This document shows, piece after piece, positions 1-10,688 of a stretch of 64,000 nucleotides of DNA. Numbering within the stretch: position 1 is the stretch's first letter; each line of letters opens with the position of its first letter. The stretch is from positions 1,862,501 through 1,926,500 of the forward strand of contig NC_089894.1 of assembly GCF_040182565.1 (NCBI RefSeq), given 5' to 3'. Both the position numbers and the translations under genes were made by a program. The notes beneath the pieces are model-generated. The model was not told the DNA's origin, searched no databases, and saw nothing but the letters and a program-made list of their open reading frames with translations. This DNA comes from Anser cygnoides. Lineage: Eukaryota; Chordata; Aves; Anseriformes; Anatidae.

Positions 1-43
1 GAGTGCACTAACACCACTGGGGATGCAGTGCAGTGAGTCCAGA

Positions 44-86
44 GAGTGCACTGGCACCACTGGGGATGCAGTGCAGTGAGTCCAGA
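44..86 (+). repeat. Representative consensus monomer with nested inverted repeat
   Basis: This monomer matches the commonest base at every position. It contains the pentamer CACTG twice (6-10, 15-19 of the monomer) and its reverse complement CAGTG twice (26-30, 31-35). The inner pair 15-19/26-30 leaves a 6-base loop (GGGATG). The outer pair 6-10/31-35 is continuous on the right side and has a 4-base bulge (GCAC) on the left. AGTGCACT at 2-9 is an 8-base palindrome. When position 28 is C instead of G, positions 26-35 become the perfect palindrome CACTGCAGTG, which includes a PstI site. The motifs are seen directly; that they fold in the cell is inference. Confidence 0.85.
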
Positions 87-2490
87 GAGTGCACTGGCAC
101 CACTGGGGATGCAGCGCAGTGAGTCCTGAGAGTGCACTGGCACCACTGGGGATGCACTGCAGTGAGTCCAGAGAGTGCACTGGCACCACTGGGGATGCAC
201 TGGAGTGAGTCCAGAGAGTGCACTGGCACCACTGGTAATGCAGTGCAGTGTAGTCCAGAAAGTACACTGGCACCACTGGGGATGCAGTGCATTGAGTCCA
301 GAGAGTGCACTGGTACCACTGGGGATGCAGTGCAGTGATCCAGAGAGTGCACTGGCACCACTGGTGATGCAGTGCAGTGAGTCCAGAGAGTGCACTGGCA
401 CCGCTGAGGATGCACTGCAGTGAGTCCAGAGAGTGCACTGGCACCACTGGTGATGCACTGCAGTGACTCCAGAGAGTGCACTGGCACCACTGGGGATGCA
501 CTGCAGTGAATCCAGAGAGTGCACTGGACCACTGGGGATGCAGTGCAGTGAGTCCAGCGAGTGTACTGGCACCACTGCGGATGCAGTGCAGTGAGTCCAG
601 ACAGTGCACTGGCACCACTGGGGATGCAGTGCAGGGAGTCCAGAGAGTGCACTGGCAACACTGGGGATGCACTGCTGTGAGTCCAGAGAGTCCACTGGCA
701 CCACTGGGAATGCAGTCCAGTGAGTCCAGAGAGTGCACTGGCACCTCTGGGGATGCACTGCAGTGAGTCCAGAGAGTGAGATGGCACCAATGGGGATGCA
801 CTGCAGTGAGTCCAGAGAGTGCACTGGCACCACTGGGGATGCAGTGCAGTGAGTCCAGAGAGTGCACTGGCACCACAGGGAATGCACTGGAATGAGTCCA
901 GAGAGTGCACTGGCACCGGTCGGGATGCAGTGCATTGAGTCCAGAGAGTGCACTGGTACCACTGGGGATGCAGTGCAGTGAGTCCAGAGAGTGCACTGGC
1001 ACCACTGGGGATGCAGTGCAGTGACTCCAGAGAGTGCACCGGTACCACTGGGGATGCAGTGCAGTGAGTCCAGAGAGTGCACTGCCACCTCTGGGGATGC
1101 ACTGCAGTGAGTCCAGAGAGTGCACTGGCACCACTGGTGATGCAGTGCAGTGAGTCCAGAGAGTGCACTGGCACCACTGGGGATGCACTGCAGTGACTCC
1201 AGAGAGTGCACTGGACCACTGGGGATGCAGTGCAGTGAGTCCAGAGAGTGCACTGGCACCACTGCGGATGCAGTGCAGTGAGTCCAGAGAGTGCACTGGC
1301 ACCACTGGGGATGCACAGCAGTGAGTCCAGAGAGTGCACTGGCACCACTGGGGATGCAGGGCAGTGAGTCCAGAGAGTGCACTGGCACCACTGGGGATGC
1401 ACTGCAGTGAGTCCAGAGAGTGCACTGGCACCCTTGTGGATGCACTGCAGTAAGTCGAGAGAGTGCACTGGCACCACTGGGGATGCAGTGCAGTGAGTCC
1501 AGAGAGGGCACTGGCACCACTGGAGATGCAGTGCAGTGAGTCCAGAGAGTGCACTGGCACCACTGGGGATGCACAGCAGTGAGTCCAGAGAGTGCACTGG
1601 CACCACTGGGGATGCACTGCTGTGAGTCCAGAGAGTGCACTGGCACCACTGGGGATGCACTACAGTGAGTCCAGAGAGTGCACTGGCACCTCTGGGGATG
1701 CAGTGCAGTGACTCCAGAGAGTGCACTGGCACCACGGGGGATGCACTGTATTGAGTCGAGAGAGTGCACTGGCACCACTGGGGATGCAGTGCAGTGAGTC
1801 CAGAGAGTGCACTGTAACCACTGGGGATGCAGTGCAGTGAGTCCAGAGAGTGCACTGGCACCACAGGGGATGCAGGGCAGTGAGTCCAGAGAGTGCACTG
1901 GCACCACTGGGGATGCAGTGCAGTGAGTCCAGAGAGTGCACTGGCACCACTGGGGATGCAGTGCAGTGAGTGCAGAGAGAGCACTGGCACCACTGGGGAT
2001 GCAGTGCAGTGAGTCCAGAGAGTGCACTGGCACCACTGGGAATGTATTGCAGTGAGTCCAGAGAGTGCACTGGCACCACTGGGGATGCACTACTGTGAGT
2101 CCAGAGAGTGCATTGGCACCACTGGGGATGCACTGCAGTGAGTGCAGAGAGTGCACTGGCACCCGTGTGGATGCAGTGCAGTGACTCCAAAGAGTGTACT
2201 GGCACAACTGGGGATGCACTGCAGTGAGTCCAGAGAGTGCACTGGCAACACTGGGGATGCAGTGCCGTGAATCCAGAGAGTGCCCTGGCAACACTGGGGA
2301 TGCACTACAGTGACTCCAGAGAGTGCACTGGCACCAGTGGGGATGCAGTGCACTGAGTCCAGAGAGTGTACTGGCACCACTGGGGATGCACTGCAGTGAG
2401 TCCAGAGAGGGCACTGGCACCACTGGGGATGCACAGCAGTGAGTCCAGAGAGTGCACTGGCACCACTGGGGATGCAGTGCAGTGAGTCCA

Positions 2491-2503
2491 GAGAGTGCAC
2501 GTG
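2491..2503 (+). other. One-base-insertion monomer creating CACGTG
   Basis: Here the monomer reads GTGCACGTGGCACC instead of GTGCACTGGCACC, a one-base gain that makes a canonical CACGTG E-box at 2,498-2,503. The same insertion sits at 18,266, 21,018, 32,413 and 41,228. Spacing matches the block offsets (2,752, 29,915 and 8,815 bp). It is a good tracer of block copying; binding by a factor is not implied. Confidence 0.8.
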
Positions 2504-2820
2504 GCACCACTGGGGATGCACTGCAGTGAGTCCAGAGAGTGCACTGGCACCACTGGGGATGCACTGCAGTGAGTCCAGAGAGTGCACTGGCGCCATTGGA
2601 GATGCACTGCAGTGACTCCAGAGAGTGCACTAACACCACTGGGGATGCAGTGCAGTGAGTCCAGAGAGTGCACTGGCACCACTGGGGATGCAGTGCAGTG
2701 AGTCCAGAGAGTGCACTGGCACCACTGGGGATGCAGCGCAGTGAGTCCTGAGAGTGCACTGGCACCACTGGGGATGCAGTGCAGTGAGTCCAGAGAGTGC
2801 ACTGGCAGCACTGGGGATGC

Positions 2821-2880
2821 ACTGCAGTGACTCTAAAGAGTGCACTAGCACCACTGGAGATGCACTGTAGTGACTCCAGA
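2821..2880. repeat. Divergent marker doublet (CTCTAAAGAG ... CACTGTAGTGAC)
   Basis: Two adjacent monomers carry linked rare variants: GACTCTAAAGAG, CACTAGCACC, CTGGAGATGC and CACTGTAGTGAC. I count 21 places with CTCTAAAGAG: near 2,831, 14,818, 18,599, 21,351, 24,965, 26,125, 28,017, 32,747, 36,359, 37,735, 40,571, 41,561, 43,969, 45,347, 48,309, 51,275, 53,767, 56,731, 58,367, 60,387 and 61,677. Most are followed by the same second monomer; near 14,818 the second monomer is altered. The CTA in CACTAGCACC gives a stop on the minus strand, so many long minus-strand open frames end here. Most copies precede the same neighbouring monomers, so it behaves as a fixed landmark of the HOR. Confidence 0.8.
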
Positions 2881-5800
2881 GAGTGCACTGGCACCACTGG
2901 GGATGCAGTGCAGTGAGTCCAGAGAGTGCACTGGCACCACGGGTGATGCACAGCAGTGAGTCCAGAGAGTGCACTGGCACCACTGGGGACGCAGTGCAGT
3001 GAGTCCAGAGACTGCACTGGCACCACTGGGGATGCAGTGCAGTGACTCCAGAGAGTGCACTGGCACCACTGGGGATGCAGTGCACTGAGTCCAGAGAGTG
3101 TACTGGCACCACTGGGGATGCACTGCAGTGAGTCCAGAGAGTGCACTGGCGCCACTGGAGATGCACTGCAGTGACTCCAGAGAGTGCACTGACACCACTG
3201 GGCATGAAGTGCAGTGAGTCCAGAGAGTGCACTGGCACCAGTGGGGATGCACTGCAGTGAGTCCAGAGAGTGCACTGGCACCACTGGGGATGCAGTGCAG
3301 TGAGTGCAGAGAGTGCACTGGCACCACTGGGGATGCACTGCAGTGAGTCCAGAGAGAGACCTGGCACCACTGGGGATGCAGTGCAGTGAGTCCAGAGAGT
3401 GCACTGGCACCAGTGGGGATGCAGTGCAGTGAGTCCAGAGAGTGCACTGGCACCACGGGGGATGCAGCGCATTGAGTCCAGAGAGTGCACTGGCACCACT
3501 GGGGATGCACTGAAGTGAGTCCAGAGAGTGCACTGGCACCACTGGGGATGCAGTGCAGTGAGTCCAGAGAGTGCACTGGCACCACTGGGGATGCAGTGCA
3601 GTGAGTCCAGAGAGTGCACTGGCACCACTGGGGATGCAGTGCAGTGAGTCCAGAGAGTGCACTGGCACCACTGGGGATGCAGTGCAGTGAGTGCAGAGTG
3701 AGCACTGGCACCACTGGGGATGAAGTGCAGTGAGTCCAGAGAGTGCACTGGCACCACTGGGGATGCACTGCTGTGAGTCCAGAGAGTGCACTGGCACCAC
3801 TGGGGATGCACTGCAGTGAGTGCAGAGAGTGCACTGGCACCACTGGGGATGCAGTGCAGTGAGTCCAGAGAGTGCACTGGCACCACTGGGGATGCACTGC
3901 AGTGAGTGCAGAGAGTGCACTGGCACCAGTGGGGATGCAGTGCACTGAGTCCAGAGAGTGTACTGGCACCACTGGGGATGCACTGCAGTGAGTCCAGAGA
4001 GTGCACTGGCAACACTGGGGATGCAGTGCCGTGAATCCAGAGAGTGCCATGGCAACACTGGAGATGCACTACAGTGACAACAGAGAGTGCACTGGCACCT
4101 CTGGGGATGCACTGCAGTGAGTGCAGAGAGTGCACTGGCACCAGTGGGGATGCAGTGCAGTGAGTCCAGAGAGTGCACTGGCACCACTGGGGATGAGTTG
4201 CTGTTAGTCCAGAGAGTGCACTGGCCCCATTATGGATGCAGTGCAGTGAGTCCAGAGAGTGCACTGGCACCGCTGGGGATGCACTGCAGTGAGTGCAGAG
4301 AGTGCACTGGCACCACTGGGGATGCGCTGCAGTGAGTGCAGACAGTGCAATGGCACCAGTGGGGATGCAGTGCAGTGAGTCCAGAGAGTGCACTGGCACC
4401 ACTGGGGATGCACTGCAGTGAGTCCAGAGAGTGCCCTGACAACACTGGGGATGCACTACAGTGAGTCCAGAGAGTGCACTGGCACCTGTGGGGATACACT
4501 GCAGTGAGTCCAGAGAGTGCACTGGCACCACTGGGGATGCACAGCAGTGAGTCCAGGGAGTGCACTGGCACCACTGGGGATGCACTGCTGTGAGTCCAGA
4601 GAGGGCACTGGCACCACTGGGGATGCACTGCAGTGAGTCCAGAGAGTGCACTGGCACCACTGGGTATGCAGTGCAGTGACTCCAGAGAGTGCACTGGCAC
4701 CACTGGGGATGCAGTGCAGTGAGTCCAGAGAGTGCACTGGCACCACTGGGGATGCACTGCAGTGAGTCCAGAGAGTGCACTGGCACCACTGGGGATGCAG
4801 TGCAGTGAGTCCAGAGAGTGCACTGGCACCACTGGGGATGCAGTGCAGTGAGTCCAGAGAGTGCACTGGCACCACTGGGGATGCAGTGCAGTGAGTCCAG
4901 AGAGTGCACTGGCACCACTGGGGATGCAGTGCAATGAGTCCAGAGAGTGCACTGGCACCACTGGGGATGCACTGCAGTGAGTCCAGAGAGTGCACTGGCA
5001 CCACTGGGGATGCAGTGCAGTGAGTCCAGAGAGTGCACTGGCACCACTGGGGATGCACTGCAGTGAGTCCAGAAAGTGCACTGGCACCACTGGGGATGCA
5101 CTGCAGTGAGTCGAGAGAGTGCACTGGCACCACTGGGGATGCACTGCAGTGAGTGCAGAGAGTGCACTGGCAACACTGGGGATGCAGTGCAGTGAGTCCA
5201 GAGAGTGCCCTGACAACACTGGGGATGCACTACAGTGAGTCCAGAGAGTGCACTGGCACCTCTGGGGATGCACTGCAGTGAGTCCAGAGAGTGCACTGGC
5301 ACCACTGGGAATACACTGGTGTGAGTCCAGAGAGTGCACTGACACCACTGGGGATGCACTGAAGTGAGTCCAGAGAGTGCACTGGCACCACTGGGTATGC
5401 AGTGCAGTGACTCCAGAGAGTGCACTGGCACCACTGGGGATGCACTGTAGTGACTCCAGAGAGTGCACTGGCACCACTGGGGATGCAGTGCAGTGAGTCC
5501 AGAGAGTGCACTGGCACCAGTGGGGATGCAGTGCAGTGAGTCGAGAGAGTGCACTGGCACCAATGGTGATGCAGTGCAGTGACTCCAGAGAGTGCACTGG
5601 CACCAGTGGTGATGCAGTGCACTGAGTCCAGAGAGTGTACTGGCACCACTGGGGATGCAGTGCAGTGAGTCCAGAGAGTGCACTGGCGCCACTGGAGATG
5701 CACTGCAGTGACTCCAGAGAGTGCACTAACACCACTGGGGATGCAGTGCAGTGAGTCCAGAGAGTGCACTGGCACCACTGGGGATGCACTGCAGTGAGTC

Positions 5801-6350
5801 CAGAGAGTGCACAGGCACCACTGGGGATTCAGTGCAGTGAGTCCAGAGAGTGCACTGGCACCACTGGGGATGCATTGCCTTGAGTCCAGAGAGTGCCCTG
5901 GCAACACTGGGTATGCACTGCAGTGAGTCGAGAGAGTGCACTGGCACCAGTGGGGATGCACTGCAGTGAGTCCAGAGAGTGCAGTGGCACCACTGGGGAT
6001 GCAGTGCAGTGAGTCCAGAGAGTGCACTGGCACCACAGGGAATGCACTGGAATGAGTCCAGAGAGTGCACTGCCACCAGTCGGGATGCAGTGCATTGAGT
6101 CCAGAGAGTGCACTGGCACCACTGGGGATGCAGTGCAGTGAGTCCAGAGAGTGCACTGGCACCACTGGGGATGCAGTGCAGTGACTCCAGAGAGTGCACC
6201 GGTACCACTGGGGATGCAGTGCAGTGAGTCCAGAGAGTGCACTGGCACCACTGAGGATGCACTGCAGTGAGTCCAGAGAGTGCACTGGCACCACTGGTGA
6301 TGCAGTGCAGTGAGTCCAGAGAGTGCACTGGCACCACTGGGGATGCACTG

Positions 6351-8240
6351 CAGTGACTCCAGAGAGTGCACTGGACCACTGGGGATGCAGTGCAGTGAGT
6401 CCAGAGAGTGCACTGGCACCACTGCGGATGCAGAGCAGTGAGTCCAGAGAGTGCACTGGCACCACTGGGGATGCACAGCAGTGAGTCCAGAGAGTGCACT
6501 GGCACCACTGGGGATGCAGGGCAGTGAGCTCAGAGAGTGCACTGGCACCACTGGGGATGTAGTGCAGTGAGTCCAGAGAGTGCACTGGCACCACTGGGGA
6601 TGCAGTGCAGTGAGTCCAGAGAGTTCACTGGCACCAGTGGGGATGCACTGCTGTGAGTCCAGAGAGGGCACTGGCACCACTGGGGATGCACTGCAGTGAG
6701 TCCAGAGAGTGCACTGGCACCACTGGGGATGCAGTCCAGTGAGTCCAGAGAGTGTACTGGCACCACTGGGGATGCAGTGCAGTGAGTCCAGAGAGTGCAC
6801 TGGGACCACTGGGGATGCATTGCGTTGAGTCCAGAAAGTGCCCTGGCAACACTGGGTATGCACTACAGTGACTCCAGAGAGCGCACTGGCACCAGTGGGG
6901 ACGTACTGCAGTGAGTCCAGAGAGTGCACTGGCACCACTGGGGATGCACTGCAGTGAGTCCAGAGAGTGCACTGGCACCACTGGTAATGCACTGCAGTGA
7001 GTCCAGAGAGTGTACTGGCACCACTGGGGATGCACTGCAGTGAGTCCAGAGAGTGCACTAACACCACTGGGGATGCGTGCAGTGAGTCCAGAGAGTGCAC
7101 TGGCACCACTGGGGATGCACTGCAGTGAGTCCAGAGAGTGCACTGGCACCACTGGGGATGCAGTGCCGTGAGTCCAGAGAGTGTCCTGGCAACACTGGGG
7201 ATGCACTACTGTGACTCCAGAGAGTGCACTGGCACCTCTGGGGATGCACTGCAGTGAGTCCAGAGAGTGAGATGGCACCAATGGGGATACACTGCAGTGA
7301 GTCCAGAGAGTGCACTGGCACCACTGGGGATGCAGTGCAGTGAGTCCAGAGAGTGCACTGGCACCACTGGGGATGCACTGCAGTGAGTCGAGAGAGTGCA
7401 CTGGCACCACTGGGGATGCAGTGCAGTGAGTGCAGAGAGTGCACTGGCACCACTGGGAATGCACTGCAGTGAGTCCAGAGAGTGCACTGGCACCACTGGG
7501 GATGCAGTGCAGGGAGTCCAGAGAGTGCACTGGCACCACTGGGGACGCAGTGCAGTGAGTCCAGAGAGTGCACTGGCACCACTGGGGATGCAGTGCCGTG
7601 AGTCCTGAGAGTGCCCTGGCAACACTGGGGATGCACTACTGTGACTCCAGAGAGTGCACTGGCACCTCTGGGGATGCACTGCAGTGAGTCCAGAGAGTGA
7701 GATGGCACCAATGGGGATGCACTGCAGTGAGTCCAGAGAGTGCACTGGCACCAGTGGGGATGCAGTACACTGAGTCCAGAGAGTGCACTGGCACCACAGG
7801 GAATGCACTGGAATGAGTCCAGAGAGTGCACTGGCACCAGTCGGGATGCAGTGCATTGAGTCCAGAGAGTGCACTGGCACCACTGGGGATGCAGTGCAGT
7901 GAGTCCAGAGAGTGCACTGGCACCACTGGGGATGCAGTGCAGTGAGTCCAGAGAGTGCACTGGCACCACTGAGGATGCACTGCAGTGAGTCCAGAGAGTG
8001 CACTGGCACCACTGGTGATGCAGTGCAGTGAGTCCAGAGAGTGCACTGGCACCACTGGGGATGCAGTGCAGTGAGTCCAGAGAGTGCACCGGTACCACTG
8101 GGGATGCAGTGCAGTGAGTCCAGAGAGTGCACTGGCACCACTGAGGATGCACTGCAGTGAGTCCAGAGAGTGCACTGGCACCACTGGTGATGCAGTGCAG
8201 TGAGTCCAGAGAGTGCACTGGCACCACTGGGGATGCACTG
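6351..8240. repeat. HOR unit of 1,890 bp, first of three related units
   Basis: The unit begins at a CAGTGACTCC monomer and is followed by matching starts at 8,241 and about 9,486. The GAGCTC variant at 6,526 pairs with 8,416 (offset 1,890 = 44 monomers less 2 bases). The GGATGCGTGC one-base-short variant at 7,071 pairs with 9,004 (offset 1,933), so this unit differs from the next by a further 43-bp step. It carries extra monomers between about 7,100 and 7,750 relative to the following units. Confidence 0.75.
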
Positions 8241-9485
8241 CAGTGACTCCAGAGAGTGCACTGGACCACTGGGGATGCAGTGCAGTGAGTCCAGAGAGTG
8301 CACTGGCACCACTGCGGATGCAGAGCAGTGAGTCCAGAGAGTGCACTGGCACCACTGGGGATGCACAGCAGTGAGTCCAGAGAGTGCACTGGCACCACTG
8401 GGGATGCAGGGCAGTGAGCTCAGAGAGTGCACTGGCACCACTGGGGATGTAGTGCAGTGAGTCCAGAGAGTGCACTGGCACCACTGGGGATGCAGTGCAG
8501 TGAGTCCAGAGAGTTCACTGGCACCAGTGGGGATGCACTGCTGTGAGTCCAGAGAGGGCACTGGCACCACTGGGGATGCACTGCAGTGAGTCCAGAGAGT
8601 GCACTGGCACCACTGGGGATGCAGTCCAGTGAGTCCAGAGAGTGTACAGGCACCACTGGGGATGCAGTGCAGTGAGTCCAGAGAGTGCACTGGCACCACT
8701 GGGGATTCAGTGCAGTGAGTCCAGAGAGTGCACTGGGACCACTGGGGATGCATTGCGTTGAGTCCAGAAAGTGCCCTGGCAACACTGGGTATGCACTACA
8801 GTGACTCCAGAGAGCGCACTGGCACCAGTGGGGACGTACTGCAGTGAGTCCAGAGAGTGCACTGGCACCACTGGGGATGCACTGCAGTGAGTCCAGAGAG
8901 TGCACTGGCACCACTGGTAATGCACTGCAGTGAGTCCAGAGAGTGTACTGGCACCACTGGGGATGCACTGCAGTGAGTGCAGAGAGTGCACTAACACCAC
9001 TGGGGATGCGTGCAGTGAGTCCAGAGAGTGCACTGGCACCACTGGGGATGCACTGCAGTGAGTCCAGAGAGTGCACTGGCAACACTGGGGATGCAGTGCC
9101 GTGAGTCCAGAGAGTGCCCTGGCAACACTGGGGATGCACTACTGTGACTCCAGAGAGTGCACTGGCACCTCTGGGGATGCACTGCAGTGAGTCCAGAGAG
9201 TGAGATGGCACCAATGGGGATACACTGCAGTGAGTCCAGAGAGTGCACTGGCACCACTGGGGATGCAGTGCAGTGAGTCCAGAGAGTGCACTGGCACCAC
9301 TGGGAATGCACTGGAATGAGTCCAGAAAGTGCACTGGCACCACTGGGGATGCAGTGCATTGAGTCCAGAGAGTGCACTGGTACCACTGGGGATGCAGTGC
9401 AGTGAGTCCAGAGAGTGCACTGGCACCACTGGGGATGCAGTGCAGTGAGTCCAGAGAGTGCACTGGCACCACTGGGGATGCACTG
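8241..9485. repeat. HOR unit of 1,245 bp (29 monomers less 2 bases)
   Basis: Three landmarks give exactly the same offset to the next unit: CAGTGACTCC 8,241 with 9,486, GAGCTC 8,416 with 9,661, and GGATGCGTGC 9,004 with 10,249, all 1,245 bp. The two missing bases come from a CTGGACCACTGG monomer and from the GATGCGTGC monomer. Both off-register changes have therefore been copied with the unit. Left of about 8,200 the match to the next unit weakens. Confidence 0.85.
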
Positions 9486-10688
9486 CAGTGACTCCAGAGA
9501 GTGCACTGGACCACTGGGGATGCAGTGCAGTGAGTCCAGAGAGTGCACTGGCACCACTGCGGATGCAGAGCAGTGAGTCCAGAGAGTGCACTGGCACCAC
9601 TGGGGATGCACAGCAGTGAGTCCAGAGAGTGCACTGGCACCACTGGGGATGCAGGGCAGTGAGCTCAGAGAGTGCACTGGCACCACTGGGGATGTAGTGC
9701 AGTGAGTCCAGAGAGTGCACTGGCACCACTGGGGATGCAGTGCAGTGAGTCCAGAGAGTTCACTGGCACCAGTGGGGATGCACTGCTGTGAGTCCAGAGA
9801 GGGCACTGGCACCACTGGGGATGCACTGCAGTGAGTCCAGAGAGTGCACTGGCACCACTGGGGATGCAGTCCAGTGAGTCCAGAGAGTGTACAGGCACCA
9901 CTGGGGATGCAGTGCAGTGAGTCCAGAGAGTGCACTGGCACCACTGGGGATTCAGTGCAGTGAGTCCAGAGAGTGCACTGGGACCACTGGGGATGCATTG
10001 CGTTGAGTCCAGAAAGTGCCCTGGCAACACTGGGTATGCACTACAGTGACTCCAGAGAGCGCACTGGCACCAGTGGGGACGTACTGCAGTGAGTCCAGAG
10101 AGTGCACTGGCACCACTGGGGATGCACTGCAGTGAGTCCAGAGAGTGCACTGGCACCACTGGTAATGCACTGCAGTGAGTCCAGAGAGTGTACTGGCACC
10201 ACTGGGGATGCACTGCAGTGAGTGCAGAGAGTGCACTAACACCACTGGGGATGCGTGCAGTGAGTCCAGAGAGTGCACTGGCACCACTGGGGATGCACTG
10301 CAGTGAGTCCAGAGAGTGCACTGGCAACACTGGGGATGCAGTGCCGTGAGTCCAGAGAGTGCCCTGGCAACACTGGGGATGCACTACTGTGACTCCAGAG
10401 AGTGCACTGGCACCTCTGGGGATGCACTGCAGTGAGTCCAGAGAGTGAGATGGCACCAATGGGGATACACTGCAGTGAGTCCAGAGAGTGCACTGGCACC
10501 ACTGGGGATGCAGTGCAGTGAGTCCAGAGAGTGCACTGGCACCACTGGGAATGCACTGGAATGAGTCCAGAAAGTGCACTGGCACCACTGGGGATGCAGT
10601 GCATTGAGTCCAGAGAGTGCACTGGTACCACTGGGGATGCAGTGCAGTGAGTCCAGAGAGTGCACTGGCACCACTGGGGATGCAGTGC
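9486..10688. repeat. Second 1,245-bp HOR unit, slightly incomplete
   Basis: This copy follows the 8,241 unit at 1,245-bp spacing and keeps its rare variants (GAGCTC at 9,661, CATTGCGTTG at 9,996, GATGCGTGC at 10,249, GGAATGCACTGGAATG near 10,550). The match ends near 10,688, where this copy reads GCAGTGCACTGAG and the earlier one GCAGTGCAGTGAG. It is the right edge of the triplet of related units. Confidence 0.8.

Larger units (their letters stand above)
1..5825. repeat. Satellite superblock tail, near copy of 29,957-35,740
   Basis: From about 130 onward this stretch matches 29,957 onward. Landmarks give the running offset: the GTAGTCC variant at 251 pairs with 30,078 (29,827); after a one-base difference near 335, where this copy reads GTGATCC, it is 29,828; after the CTGGACCACTGG monomer near 1,210 it is 29,829; and after a two-monomer (86 bp) difference between 1,993 and 2,090 it is 29,915. 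That value holds to the GATTCA landmark (5,826 with 35,741) and on to about 6,028. Bases 1-129 do not match the corresponding bases left of 29,957, so a junction lies near 130. The block includes the CTCTAAAGAG marker at 2,831, GGCCCCATT at 4,223 and CACGTG at 2,498. No gene is present. Confidence 0.85.
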
